Numbered from the stretch's first letter, positions 45,998 through 54,709 are shown. The stretch is DNA of 64,000 bases from Streptomyces sp. DT2A-34 (GCF_030499515.1 NZ_JASTWJ010000001.1:2584001-2648000); one strand, 5' to 3'. Notes: generated from the sequence alone by a model not told the origin. Numbers and translations: made by a program.

Positions 45998-46063
45998 GAG
46001 GGGCACCTGTCCGCCGCACGCACCGGTGTCGAGGGGCACCTGTCCGTCGCACGCACCGGTGTC
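45998..46063. repeat. 33-bp tandem duplication
   Basis: Two adjacent 33-bp units starting GAGGGGCACCTGTCC and ending CGCACCGGTGTC, differing at one base, with a partial third (GAGG). The unit is a multiple of three. Confidence 0.85.
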
Positions 46064-46209
46064 GAGGGCCCGGCAGGATGTCCAGCAGCGGGTCCTGGAG
46101 CGCTGGAACAGCTGACTCCGTCCGCGTCGGCGCAAGCACGTGGTATCCCCACAGCCCCACACACCGGGCGGCCCTGGAGGACCGCCCGGTTCAGGCCTAC
46201 GCCTGCACT

Positions 46210-46420
46210 TTCTCTCACTCCTCGATGTCAGGAGCCGCCCTGAGCGGCTCGACCCCGGTGGGAGACGGAGGAACTCCTCCGGTGCTCCTGGTCACTTCGG
46301 CCGCGCCAGCCAAGCCGCACGTGAACCACGACATGGGCAGAGCGAGGCTCACGTCGGGCGCCACCACGGCGTTTCGTTCGGGCAGGCCACCGATCCAAGC
46401 GCGGGTCAGAAACCGACGGC
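46210..46420 (-). pseudogene. Fossil duplicate of the XRE-cupin regulator 5' end
   Basis: On the minus strand the blocks GACC(C/T)GCGCTT, GGTGGC and AAACGCCGTGGTGGCGC align with the promoter and first codons of the regulator at 45824. The strong match covers ~50 bp; beyond that only scattered residues (GLA, PT-V) remain. The -10 box and start codon have been lost. Confidence 0.55.
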
Positions 46421-46600
46421 CTCGGTCACGGCAAGCAGTTTGACGACGTGCACCTCCGCAACCACGTCCGGCGTGCCGAAGGACGGCACGACTGCGTGCA
46501 CGACGTTCGGCCAGGCGTCACCTTTCTCCGCACCACGTCCCCGCTGTGGTGTAGATCACCGGCATCCGACGCCACAGTCCAACCGGAAACGAGCCGCTCC

Positions 46601-47926
46601 ATGTCCGAATCCGTCAGCAGTCCGCCCACACTCCCCGACACACGCACGAGCGACACGCGCACGGTGTCCCGGGTCGCCGTCGCGAGCCTCATCGGCACCA
46701 CGGTCGAGTACTACGACTTCGCGGTGTACGGCACCGCCGCCGCGCTCGTCCTGGGCCCTGCCTTCTTCCCGTCCGGCAGCGCCACGGTCCAGACCCTCGC
46801 CGCCTTCCTCACCTTCGCGGCCGCGTTCCTGGCGCGCCCCGTGGGTGTCGTCCTGTTCGGCACCATCGGCGACCGGCTGGGCCGCAAACGAGCACTGGTC
46901 ATCTCCCTCCTCCTGATGGGCGTGGCAACGGTAGGGGTCGGGCTGCTGCCGACGTACGAGACCGCCGGCCTTCTCGCCCCCGCCCTGCTCGTGACGCTCC
47001 GCCTTCTGCAGGGCGTCAGCATGGGCGGCGAGTGGGGTGGCGCGGTGCTGCTGGCCGCCGAACACGCGCCCCCGGGGCGCCGAGCGATGTTCGCGTCGAT
47101 CCCCCAAGTCGGCCCCTTGCTGGGCTTCCTGCTCTCCAGCGCCGTGATCCTGCCGACCCTCTCGATCGCCGGGCGCGACGGCTTCGCAGCCGGGGCCTGG
47201 CGCGTGCCCTTCCTGCTGAGCGCACTGCTGATCGTCATCGGCCTCTGGGTACGTACGAGGGTCACCGAGTCGCCGGTGTTCGCAGAGCGGGGACGCGCCA
47301 CGGATTCCGCTCCCCGATTCCCGCTCGGCACCCTGCTCAAGGAACACCCCGGCCGGCTTCTGCTCGGCATCGGCGCCGGCATCGGCGGCTCGTCGGTCTA
47401 CTACCTGACGATCGTCTACAGCATCTCGTACGGGCCGAAGGCCCTCGGCATCTCCCAGAACACGATGCTGGCCGCAGCGAGCGTGGGGGCCGTCGCTGCC
47501 GCCGCCACGACCATCCCCGCCGCCCGGCTGGCCGACCGAGTCGGCAGACGGCCGGTGATACTGGCAGGCGCGATCGGATGCGTGCTGTGGGCGCTCCCCA
47601 TGTTCGGAGCCCTGAACACCCGCAACGGACTCGTCATCACGGGGGCGTTCACGGTCGGCCTGGTGCTGTTCATGCTGATGTTCGCGCCGATCGCGGCGTT
47701 CCTGCCGGAGCTGTTCCCCGCCCGTCTGCGCTACACGGGTGCCTCCGCGACATTCATCCTCGCCAACACGCTCGGCGGCGGCTTCGCCCCGCTGGTCGCC
47801 ACCTGGCTGAACAGCCACTGGGCGTCGCCGTTGGCGCTGGGGGTCTACGCGGGCGGATTGTGCCTGGTCAGCCTGGTATGTGTCCTGGCTCTGCCGGAGA
47901 CCCGGGACGGAGAATTCGACCTCTGA
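46601..47926 (+). CDS. MHS-family (MFS) transporter
   Basis: 441 residues, about 12 membrane helices. MHS-type marks: GTTVEYYDFAVYGTAAALVLGPAFFP at the start, the MFS loop GDRLGRKRALV, and LRLLQGVSMGGEWGGAVLLAAEHAP. MHS members bring in organic acids, betaines or aromatic acids with protons. Close to the aromatic cluster, it is a good candidate for uptake of the pathway substrate. The ribosome site is weak. Confidence 0.85.
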   Translation: MSESVSSPPTLPDTRTSDTRTVSRVAVASLIGTTVEYYDFAVYGTAAALVLGPAFFPSGSATVQTLAAFLTFAAAFLARPVGVVLFGTIGDRLGRKRALVISLLLMGVATVGVGLLPTYETAGLLAPALLVTLRLLQGVSMGGEWGGAVLLAAEHAPPGRRAMFASIPQVGPLLGFLLSSAVILPTLSIAGRDGFAAGAWRVPFLLSALLIVIGLWVRTRVTESPVFAERGRATDSAPRFPLGTLLKEHPGRLLLGIGAGIGGSSVYYLTIVYSISYGPKALGISQNTMLAAASVGAVAAAATTIPAARLADRVGRRPVILAGAIGCVLWALPMFGALNTRNGLVITGAFTVGLVLFMLMFAPIAAFLPELFPARLRYTGASATFILANTLGGGFAPLVATWLNSHWASPLALGVYAGGLCLVSLVCVLALPETRDGEFDL

Positions 47927-48428
47927 CAGCCACGGCCGGCGTGCCCACCGGCAGATCGCCGAGCAGCGACTCGCGCCGGTTGGGCACCTTCCGGTTCATC
48001 GCCGCCAGTCGCAGGTTGCGGTGTCGGACGGCGACCGCCCACTCGCGAACGCGTGCCTCGAATCAAGCAGCCTGTCAGGGCCGAACAGGTCGTCGCGCCC
48101 GCCTTGGTCGAGCCGGTAGAGATGCCGTACCGCATACGGCGCCGGCCGGAGTCCTCGCCCGCCGTACGACAACAACTCACCGACGAGGTCAGCGGTCTGC
48201 TGGCACGCATGGCCTTCCACCAGGCATGGCTCCATCGAGGCCACGACGGTCGCGGGCCCCGAAGCAACCCTCGTGGCCACGGCCCGCGCGGAAGCCTGCG
48301 CACAGATGAGCCTCGCTTGGCAGCAGTCACCGATCACCACCGACACCGGCATGAACCTCGGAATCCCGTATCCCGGGACCGATCGAACGCGGCCCGGGCC
48401 ACGTGCATCGAGGTGATGCGCCGCCACC
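47927..48428. other. Intergenic region, no recognisable gene
   Basis: About 500 bp between the MHS transporter and the 1.14-kb mobile element. Several frames stay open on both strands but none has a ribosome site, coherent codon bias or recognisable domain. It may be decayed coding sequence. Confidence 0.5.
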
Positions 48429-49569
48429 TGTGACTGAGCACTTCAGTTGGCGGATGAGCGCTTGAATTGGCGGAGCCACGTTCAGGGCGCCGCAGGACCG
48501 AGCCCGGTTCGCTTGACACGCAGGTTGCTGACGGATCGACGTCCGGGTCGGCTATGGTGCCGGCATGTGCTGCTGCGCTCCCATGACTACCCGTACCGCC
48601 GCTCAGCGGCGGTGTCCGAGGTTGCCGTAACCGCGGCCCCTTGCTGACGTACCGCCGGATCAGTGTCCTGTCGGCAGTCACACGCTTGCTTTTGTGCTGC
48701 CGGGCCATCCTGCCTGATCAGGGAAGTCATGTCTCAGTCGCAGCGTTTCGATTCACAGTACGAAAACCCATACCCATGCCCGCATGCAGCCGGCCCCATC
48801 GTCACGCGGGACCCGCGTGTCGCCACCCTGCTCTTGATGGTCGGGCTCCCCGGAGCCGGGAAAACCACCCGGGCCAAAGAGCTCGCCGCAACGCACCAGG
48901 CGCTGCGGCTGACCCCAGATCACTGGATGATCCCGCTGTTCGGCGATCCGATGGCCGACGGCAAGCGCTGGGTGCTCGAAGGGCGGCTCATCTCGGTCGC
49001 CCTGCAGGCGCTGCGGCTGGGGACCAGCGTCGTGCTCGACTACGGGCTCTGGGGCCGCGATGAACGGTCGGCACTGCGCTGGCTGGCACGGTCGGTCGGG
49101 GCAGCATGCCAGGTGGTCTACGTGCCCGTGGACAAGGACGTCCAGCTCGCCCGCATCACCCACCGCCAGGCGACGGCACCGCATCAGACGTTCCCGATGA
49201 GCGAGACCGAGGTAGACCAATGGCGGGAGCAGTTCCAGGTGCCTGACGCCGCCGAACTCGACGGCGGCGAGATCCCCGCCCCACCGGCGGGCTGGCCGGG
49301 CTGGCCGGAGTGGGCAGAAGACCACTGGCCCTCGTGCATCGACGGCTGACCCGGCTGTCCCGTCCGGGAGCGTCCTGACTGGCCTGCGGCGCTGCTGTCG
49401 TGTTGCCGCAGGCCAGCACACGCGTCTCCGCGGGCGGCTGGCGCAGCTCGACTCGCTGACTCAACCACTCACTCGCCAACTGAAACGCTCAGCCACACCA
49501 CCTCTGAGAACGCCCGTGATCTTGATGCCAACTATCCCTCTTTTGTGCCAACTAAAAATCCTCGTCACA
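48429..49569. mobile_element. Candidate non-autonomous transposon with Tn7/Mu-like ends (1141 bp)
   Basis: Both ends read TGTGAC, 10 nt, AGTTGGC, and then a second site 20 bp further in. Left: 48429-48434, 48445-48451, 48465-48471 (AATTGGC). Right, on the other strand: 49564-49569, 49547-49553, 49527-49533, with an inner pair at 49475-49481 and 49455-49461 (degenerate). Equal spacing at both ends and repeated internal sites are the layout of transposons moved by TnsB/TniA/MuA-type enzymes. It carries one gene (48729-49349) and no transposase. No flanking duplication was found. Confidence 0.6.
48729..49349 (+). CDS. P-loop kinase-like ATPase (AAA_33 type)
   Basis: 206 residues. Walker A GLPGAGKTTRAKELA at ~residue 39; VVLDYGLWGRDERSALRWLARSVGA and VYVPVDKDVQLARITHRQA follow, the order seen in small nucleotide/antibiotic kinase-like P-loop proteins (AAA_33, also related to zeta-toxin and chloramphenicol phosphotransferase folds). 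GGGAAG lies ~5 nt before the ATG. It phosphorylates an unknown small substrate. It is the only gene between the inverted TGTGAC ends, so it looks like passenger cargo. Confidence 0.75.
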   Translation: MSQSQRFDSQYENPYPCPHAAGPIVTRDPRVATLLLMVGLPGAGKTTRAKELAATHQALRLTPDHWMIPLFGDPMADGKRWVLEGRLISVALQALRLGTSVVLDYGLWGRDERSALRWLARSVGAACQVVYVPVDKDVQLARITHRQATAPHQTFPMSETEVDQWREQFQVPDAAELDGGEIPAPPAGWPGWPEWAEDHWPSCIDG

Positions 49570-49588
49570 AGTCGGAGTCAGCGGCTCC

Positions 49589-50778
49589 CTACAGCCCCAC
49601 GATCGCGTTCCACCGCTGCCCGAACTCCACCCGCTCCTCGGACGTGATGTCCCGCGCGATGGCGAGGTGGTCGCGCATCGCCCGGTCCGGGAAGATCAGC
49701 GGGTCCTCGGCCAGGGCGGCCGTCTCCTCGTCCTCGGCGGCGCGAGCACGTCCTGGGCGGCCGGGACGGGGCAGACGTAGTTGACCCAGGCGGCCGGTTC
49801 GGCGGCGACCTCGGGCTCGTAGTAGTAGTCGATGAACCGCTCGGCGTTGGCCTGGTGGCGGGCCGGGTTGGGGATCATCAGGGACTCCGACCACAGCTCG
49901 GCACCCTCCTCGGGGACGACGAAGCGGATGTCGGGGTCGTCGGCCCGGAGCTGGATGGCGTCGCCCGAGTACGCCTGGCAGGCCAGGACGTCGCCGCTCG
50001 ACAGGTCCTTGATGTAGTCGTTGCCGGTGAAGCGGCGGATCCGGCCCTTGCGCACCTGCTCCTCGACCTGGTCGCAGACGGTGTGGAAGTCGCCCGCCGT
50101 CCAGCGGGTGATGTCGACGCCGTTGCCCTGCATGAGCAGGGCGAACGCCTCGTCCAGACCGGAGAGCAGGGCCACCCGGCCCTTCAGGTCGCTCGCCCAC
50201 AGCTCGGACACGCTGTGTACCTCGCGGCCCAGCCTGCGGCGGTTGTACGCGATGCCGGTGATGCCAGACTGACACGGCACGGTGAACTTCCGTCCGGGGT
50301 CGAAGGCCGGTGAACGCAGCAGCGGGTCCAGGTACTTGGTCACGTGGGGCTGGCGCGCCCGGTCCAACTCCTGCACCCAGCCCAGCCGTACGAACCGGGC
50401 GCACATCCAGTCGCTGATGACGACGAGATCGCGGCCGGTGCGCTGGTGGTTCATCAGGGCGGGACTGATCTTGCCGAAGAACTCGTCGTTGTCGTTGATC
50501 TCCTCGACGTACTCGACGGAGATGCCGGTGCGCTCCTCGAAGGCCTCCAGCGTCGGCCGCCGGTTCTCGTCTTCGTCGTCCGTATCGATGTACAGCGGCC
50601 AGTCGGCCCAGGTCAGCCGCCTGTCGCTGGCGGAGAGATCGGCGGCGGCCCGCTCGCTGGGCGGCACGTAGGCGGCGGGCACACCACAACCGGCGAGACC
50701 GCCCAGCAGCGCACCCGCGCCAAGGGTGCGCAGCAGGTTCCGGCGAGCCGGCGCGGAGTTGTGCGACGAGAGGGCCAT
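49589..50778 (-). pseudogene. Polyamine ABC transporter substrate-binding protein (PotD copy 2), frameshifted
   Basis: Twin-arginine-like signal ARRNLLRTLGAGALLGGL with lipobox (AGC), then WADWPLYIDTDDE, YVEEINDNDEFFGKI, DLVVISDWMCARFVRLGWV and NYVCPVPAAQDVLA. After that the frame is lost; the family C-terminus (EDPLIFPDRAMRDHL...WNAIVGL) continues one frame over. Adding one base in the GGCGGCGCGAG stretch at 49737-49747 would restore it. Either a recent inactivating deletion or a base-call error. It would serve a polyamine transporter with no permease nearby, possibly PotABC at 14-17 kb. The start at 50778 gives the whole signal. Confidence 0.75.
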
Positions 50779-50805
50779 GGCCGCAGCACGCCACCGCAGC
50801 AACGC

Positions 50806-50870
50806 CCTGAGGGGCGCGGGGCGGTGCCCGATATGCGGCTCCGCCGCGGGTGCGCGACCAGCCCCTCACG
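50806..50870. repeat. Dispersed repeat, family B, copy 3 (short)
   Basis: GAGGGGCGCGGGGCGG, ATGCGGCTCCGCCGCG and GCGCGACCAGCC blocks shared with 40889-41021 in the same orientation; the second half of the repeat is absent. Lies between the second potD and the dehydrogenase gene. Confidence 0.7.
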
Positions 50871-50887
50871 CACCCGCAGTCGAACGA

Positions 50888-52327
50888 CTAGGCGTCCAGA
50901 GACGTCATGACGTGCTTGATCCGCGTGTAGTCATCGAACCCGTACGCCGAAAGGTCCTTGCCGTACCCGGACTTCTTGAACCCACCATGCGGCATCTCCG
51001 CAACCAGCGGAATGTGCGTGTTGATCCACACGCACCCGAAGTCCAGCGCCTTGGACATCCGCATCGCCCGCCCGTGGTCCTTCGTCCACACCGACGACGC
51101 GAGCGCGTACTCGACACCGTTCGCCCACTCGACGGCCTGCGCCTCGTCCGAGAAGGACTGCACGGTGATGACCGGCCCGAAGACCTCCTTCTGGATGATC
51201 TCGTCGTCCTGCTTCAGCCCGGACACGACGGTCGGCGCGTAGAAGTACCCCTTCTCACCGACCTGATGGCCACCGGCCTCGACCTTGGCGTGGGCGGGCA
51301 GCCGCTCGATGAACCCGGAGACCTGCTTGAGCTGGTTGGGGTTGTTGAGCGGGCCGAACAGCACGTCCTCGTCGTCCGGCTGCCCCGTCTTCGTGTCGGC
51401 GGCGGCCTTCGCGAGCGCCTGCACGAACTCGTCGTGGATGGCCTCGTGGACGAGCACGCGGGTGGCGGCCGTACAGTCCTGCCCGGCGTTGAAGAAGCCC
51501 GCGACGGAGATGTCCTCGACGGCCTTGGCGATGTCGGTGTCCTCGAAGACGACGACCGGCGCCTTGCCGCCCAGCTCCAGGTGGACCCGCTTGAGGTCCT
51601 TCGACGCGGACTCGGCGACCTGCATACCGGCCCGCACCGAGCCGGTGATGGACGCCATGGCCGGGATCGGGTGCTCGACCATCATGCGGCCGGTCTCGCG
51701 GTCACCGGTGATGACGTTGAAGACGCCCTTGGGCAGGATCGAGCCGATGATGTCGGCGATGAGCACGGTGGACGCCGGCGTCGTGTCCGACGGCTTCAGC
51801 ACCACCGTGTTGCCCGCCGCGATCGCCGGCGCGAACTTCCATACGGCCATCATCATCGGGTAGTTCCAGGGCGCGACCTGCGCGCAGACGCCGACCGGCT
51901 CACGGCGGACGATCGAGGTCAGGCCCTCCATGTACTCACCGGCCGAACGGCCCTCGAGCATCCGCGCCGCACCCGCGAAGAAGCGGATCTGGTCCACCAT
52001 CGGCGGGATCTCCTCGGACCGCGTGAGCCCGATCGGCTTGCCGGTGTTCTCCACCTCGGCCGCGATGAGCTCCTCGGCCCGCTCCTCGAACGCGTCCGCG
52101 ATCTTCAGCAGGGCCTTCTGGCGCTCGGCGGGGGTCGTGTCACGCCAGCCCGGGAAGGCCCTGGCGGCGGCCTCCATCGCGGCGTCGACGTCCGCCTGCC
52201 CGGACAGCGGCGCGGTCGCGTACGCCTCGCCCGTCGCGGGGTTGACCACCTCGGTGGTCCGTCCGTCGGCGGCGTCCCGGAACTCACCGTCGATGTAGTT
52301 GCGCAGACGACGCAGCTCGGTGCTCAC
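50888..52327 (-). CDS. Gamma-aminobutyraldehyde-type dehydrogenase (copy 2)
   Basis: 479 residues. PWNYPMMMAVWK, ITGSVRAGMQV, LELGGKAPVVVF, catalytic Cys285 in GQDCTAATR, EVFGPVITVQSF and PHGGFKKSGYGKD. Starts at GTG with GGAGG upstream. Closely similar in motifs to the copy at 18380-19915, so both probably handle aminoaldehydes. Divergent from the Lrp/AsnC gene, with a 207-bp shared promoter region. Confidence 0.87.
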   Translation of the reverse strand: MSTELRRLRNYIDGEFRDAADGRTTEVVNPATGEAYATAPLSGQADVDAAMEAAARAFPGWRDTTPAERQKALLKIADAFEERAEELIAAEVENTGKPIGLTRSEEIPPMVDQIRFFAGAARMLEGRSAGEYMEGLTSIVRREPVGVCAQVAPWNYPMMMAVWKFAPAIAAGNTVVLKPSDTTPASTVLIADIIGSILPKGVFNVITGDRETGRMMVEHPIPAMASITGSVRAGMQVAESASKDLKRVHLELGGKAPVVVFEDTDIAKAVEDISVAGFFNAGQDCTAATRVLVHEAIHDEFVQALAKAAADTKTGQPDDEDVLFGPLNNPNQLKQVSGFIERLPAHAKVEAGGHQVGEKGYFYAPTVVSGLKQDDEIIQKEVFGPVITVQSFSDEAQAVEWANGVEYALASSVWTKDHGRAMRMSKALDFGCVWINTHIPLVAEMPHGGFKKSGYGKDLSAYGFDDYTRIKHVMTSLDA

Positions 52328-52498
52328 TGCCGGCCTCCTGTCAGGTCTTCACTGCTTGTGGCTGTCAGTTCTGGTTGTCCAGTTACTGAGACACCCACCC
52401 TAGTCGGCCGAGCCACGTTTTCAACACCCCCGATCGCGCCATGGCTGCGAAATCCGCAAGTCTCAGTCTCGTAAACAACGAATTTCATCGCCAGGGCC

Positions 52499-52528
52499 TT
52501 GCGGAACTGTCGAGACGTCGTGCACAGT
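52499..52528 (+). promoter_or_regulatory. Leaderless promoter of the Lrp/AsnC gene
   Basis: TTGCGG (52499-52504), 18-bp spacer, CACAGT (52523-52528), then six bases to the GTG start at 52535. The spacing puts the transcript start at or next to the start codon. Confidence 0.55.
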
Positions 52529-52534
52529 GACGTC

Positions 52535-53035
52535 GTGGCCAGTCGAAGCGCAGAGCACAGGGACTCCCGCGAGTCCAGGACGGGCGGTCCCCAGCTGGAC
52601 GCCGTCTCCCTCGCCATCATCGAACAACTCCAGGAGGACGGCCGCCGGCCGTACGCCGCCATCGGCAAGGCTGTCGGCCTGTCCGAGGCGGCCGTGCGCC
52701 AGCGCGTCCAGAAGCTGCTCGACCAGGGCGTGATGCAGATCGTCGCCGTCACGGACCCGCTCACCGTGGGTTTCCGACGGCAGGCGATGGTCGGCGTGAA
52801 CGTCGAGGGCGACGTGGAGTCGGTCGCCGACGCGCTGACCGCCATGTCCGAATGCGAATACGTGGTGATGACAGCCGGGTCCTTCGACCTGATGGTGGAA
52901 ATCGTCTGCGAGGACGACGACCACCTCCTGGACGTCATCAACCGACGCATCCGGGCCGTCCCCGGAGTGCGCTCGACCGAGAGCTTCGTCTATCTCAAGC
53001 TCAAGAAGCAGACCTACATGTGGGGAACCCGATAA
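52535..53035 (+). CDS. Lrp/AsnC-family regulator
   Basis: 166 residues. N-terminal HTH (DAVSLAIIEQLQEDGRRPYAAIGKAVGLSEAAVRQRVQKLLDQG) and C-terminal RAM effector domain (GVNVEGDVESVADALTAMSECEYVVMTAGSFDLMVEIVCED). The GTG at 52535 was chosen because a -10-like box ends 6 nt before it. Between the dehydrogenase (divergent) and the aminotransferase (20 bp downstream), it probably controls polyamine/amine breakdown in response to an amino acid or amine. Confidence 0.85.
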   Translation: MASRSAEHRDSRESRTGGPQLDAVSLAIIEQLQEDGRRPYAAIGKAVGLSEAAVRQRVQKLLDQGVMQIVAVTDPLTVGFRRQAMVGVNVEGDVESVADALTAMSECEYVVMTAGSFDLMVEIVCEDDDHLLDVINRRIRAVPGVRSTESFVYLKLKKQTYMWGTR

Positions 53036-53060
53036 CCGTGAGGACCCGATAACCGTGAGC
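53027..53060. repeat. 17-bp tandem duplication at the regulator/aminotransferase junction
   Basis: ACCCGATAACCGTGAGG followed directly by ACCCGATAACCGTGAGC. The first unit holds the regulator stop; the second holds the GTG start of the aminotransferase. The duplication places GAGG about 12 nt before that start. Confidence 0.85.
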
Positions 53061-54428
53061 ACCGACACCCCTCAGGACCTCAGCAGGACCGCGTACGACC
53101 ACCTGTGGATGCACTTCACGCGTATGTCCTCGTACGAGAAGGCCCCCGTCCCCACCATCGTCCGGGGCGAGGGCACCTACATCTACGACGACAAGGGCAA
53201 GCGCTACCTCGACGGTCTCGCCGGTCTGTTCGTGGTCCAGGCGGGTCACGGCCGCGTCGAGCTGGCCGAGACCGCCTTCAAACAGGCGCAGGAGCTGGCG
53301 TTCTTCCCGGTGTGGTCCTACGCCCACCCGAAGGCGATCGAGCTCGCCGAGCGCCTCGCGGACCACGCGCCGGGCGACCTCAACAAGGTCTTCTTCACCA
53401 CGGGCGGCGGTGAGGCGGTGGAGACCGCCTGGAAGCTCGCCAAGCAGTACTTCAAGCTGGTCGGCAAGCCCACCAAGCACAAGGTCATCTCGCGTGCGGT
53501 CGCCTACCACGGCACCCCGCAGGGCGCCCTGTCCATCACGGGCCTGCCCGCCCTGAAGGCCCCCTTCGAGCCGCTGGTGCCGGGCGCGCACAAGGTCCCG
53601 AACACCAACATCTACCGCGCCCCGATCCACGGCGACGACCCGGAGGCCTTCGGCCGCTGGGCCGCCGACCAGATCGAGCAGCAGATCCTCTTCGAGGGCC
53701 CGGACACGGTCGCCGCGGTCTTCCTGGAGCCGGTGCAGAACGCGGGCGGCTGCTTCCCGCCCCCGCCCGGCTACTTCCAGCGGGTGCGCGAGATCTGCGA
53801 CCAGTACGACGTGCTGCTCGTCTCGGACGAGGTCATCTGCGCCTTCGGCCGCCTGGGCACGATGTTCGCCTGCGACAAGTTCGGCTACGTCCCGGACATG
53901 ATCACCTGCGCCAAGGGCATGACGTCGGGCTACTCCCCCATCGGCGCCTGCATCATCTCGGACCGGCTGGCCGAGCCCTTCTACAAGGGCGACAACACGT
54001 TCCTGCACGGCTACACCTTCGGCGGCCACCCGGTCTCCGCGGCGGTCGGCCTGGCCAACCTCGACCTGTTCGAGCGCGAGGGCCTCAACCAGCACGTCCT
54101 CGACAACGAGGGGGCGTTCCGCGCCACGCTGGAGAAGCTGCACGACCTGCCGATCGTCGGCGACGTCCGCGGCAACGGCTTCTTCTACGGCATCGAGCTG
54201 GTCAAGGACAAGGCGACCAAGGAGTCCTTCGACGCCGACGAGACCGAGCGCGTCCTGTACGGCTTCCTCTCCAAGAAGCTCTACGAGAACGGCCTGTACT
54301 GCCGTGCCGACGACCGTGGCGACCCGGTCGTCCAGCTCGCCCCGCCGCTGATCTCCAACCAGGAGACGTTCGACGAGATCGAGCAGATCCTGCGGGCGAC
54401 GCTGTCGGAGGCGTGGACCAAGCTGTGA
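53055..54428 (+). CDS. Class III aminotransferase (putrescine/GABA:pyruvate type)
   Basis: 457 residues. HLWMHFTRMSSYEKAPVPTIVRGEGTYIYD, FTTGGGEAVETAWKLAKQYF, SRAVAYHGTPQGALSITG, LLVSDEVICAFGRLG, and the PLP lysine at residue 287 in ITCAKGMTSGYSPIGA. The pattern is closer to putrescine/diamine:pyruvate aminotransferases than the gabT at 8125, so putrescine or GABA is a likely amino donor. It follows the Lrp-type regulator and starts at GTG. Confidence 0.88.
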   Translation: MSTDTPQDLSRTAYDHLWMHFTRMSSYEKAPVPTIVRGEGTYIYDDKGKRYLDGLAGLFVVQAGHGRVELAETAFKQAQELAFFPVWSYAHPKAIELAERLADHAPGDLNKVFFTTGGGEAVETAWKLAKQYFKLVGKPTKHKVISRAVAYHGTPQGALSITGLPALKAPFEPLVPGAHKVPNTNIYRAPIHGDDPEAFGRWAADQIEQQILFEGPDTVAAVFLEPVQNAGGCFPPPPGYFQRVREICDQYDVLLVSDEVICAFGRLGTMFACDKFGYVPDMITCAKGMTSGYSPIGACIISDRLAEPFYKGDNTFLHGYTFGGHPVSAAVGLANLDLFEREGLNQHVLDNEGAFRATLEKLHDLPIVGDVRGNGFFYGIELVKDKATKESFDADETERVLYGFLSKKLYENGLYCRADDRGDPVVQLAPPLISNQETFDEIEQILRATLSEAWTKL

Positions 54429-54436
54429 CGCCCGGA

Positions 54437-54484
54437 CCGATCGCCGGTCCGATCTCCGAGCCGATCTCCGAGCCGATCGCCGGA
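54437..54484. repeat. 12-bp x 4 tandem repeat in the aminotransferase 3' region
   Basis: Units CCGATCGCCGGT, CCGATCTCCGAG, CCGATCTCCGAG and CCGATCGCCGGA in direct succession. The outer units also pair as an inverted repeat (CGGTCC with GGACCG), so the RNA can fold into a hairpin past the stop codon. Confidence 0.8.
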
Positions 54485-54570
54485 CCGTTCAGCGGCCCGG
54501 CGGTCGACGGAAGACGTTCTCCCGTCTGAATGATCAACACACCGGCCCCGGTGCCGCCCGTTCGAGTGAG

Positions 54571-54592
54571 ACACGGCGGCCCGGGGCCGTGT
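54571..54592. terminator. Hairpin terminator
   Basis: ACACGGC (54571-54577) pairs with GCCGTGT (54586-54592). It separates the aminotransferase from the ABC transporter pair. Confidence 0.55.
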
Positions 54593-54709
54593 GCTGTCCG
54601 GGCTCCGGGCGGCGGCTGCCTAGCGTGCCAGTGACCGATCAGCCCAGCCTTCGTTCCCCCGCACGAGGGATCAGGCCTGGGAAAACGGATCAGAACCGAG
54701 GTGTACGCG

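Larger units (their letters stand above)
45825..46600. other. Intergenic region with a tandem repeat and a gene fossil
   Basis: 776 bp without a credible gene. It holds a 2 x 33-bp tandem repeat (45998-46063) and a decayed copy of the XRE regulator's 5' end (~46210-46420), entered separately. Frames across the tandem repeat stay open but lack a ribosome site and family resemblance. The promoter of the MHS transporter should lie in the last ~100 bp. Confidence 0.6.

Noticed and set aside
47996..48427. A 143-codon minus-strand frame as a gene
   Set aside because: No ribosome site, no recognisable motif, and several overlapping frames are equally open.
48424..49574. Target-site duplication around the TGTGAC element
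   Set aside because: The five bases on the left (CCACC) and right (AGTCG) do not match, so no duplication can be claimed.
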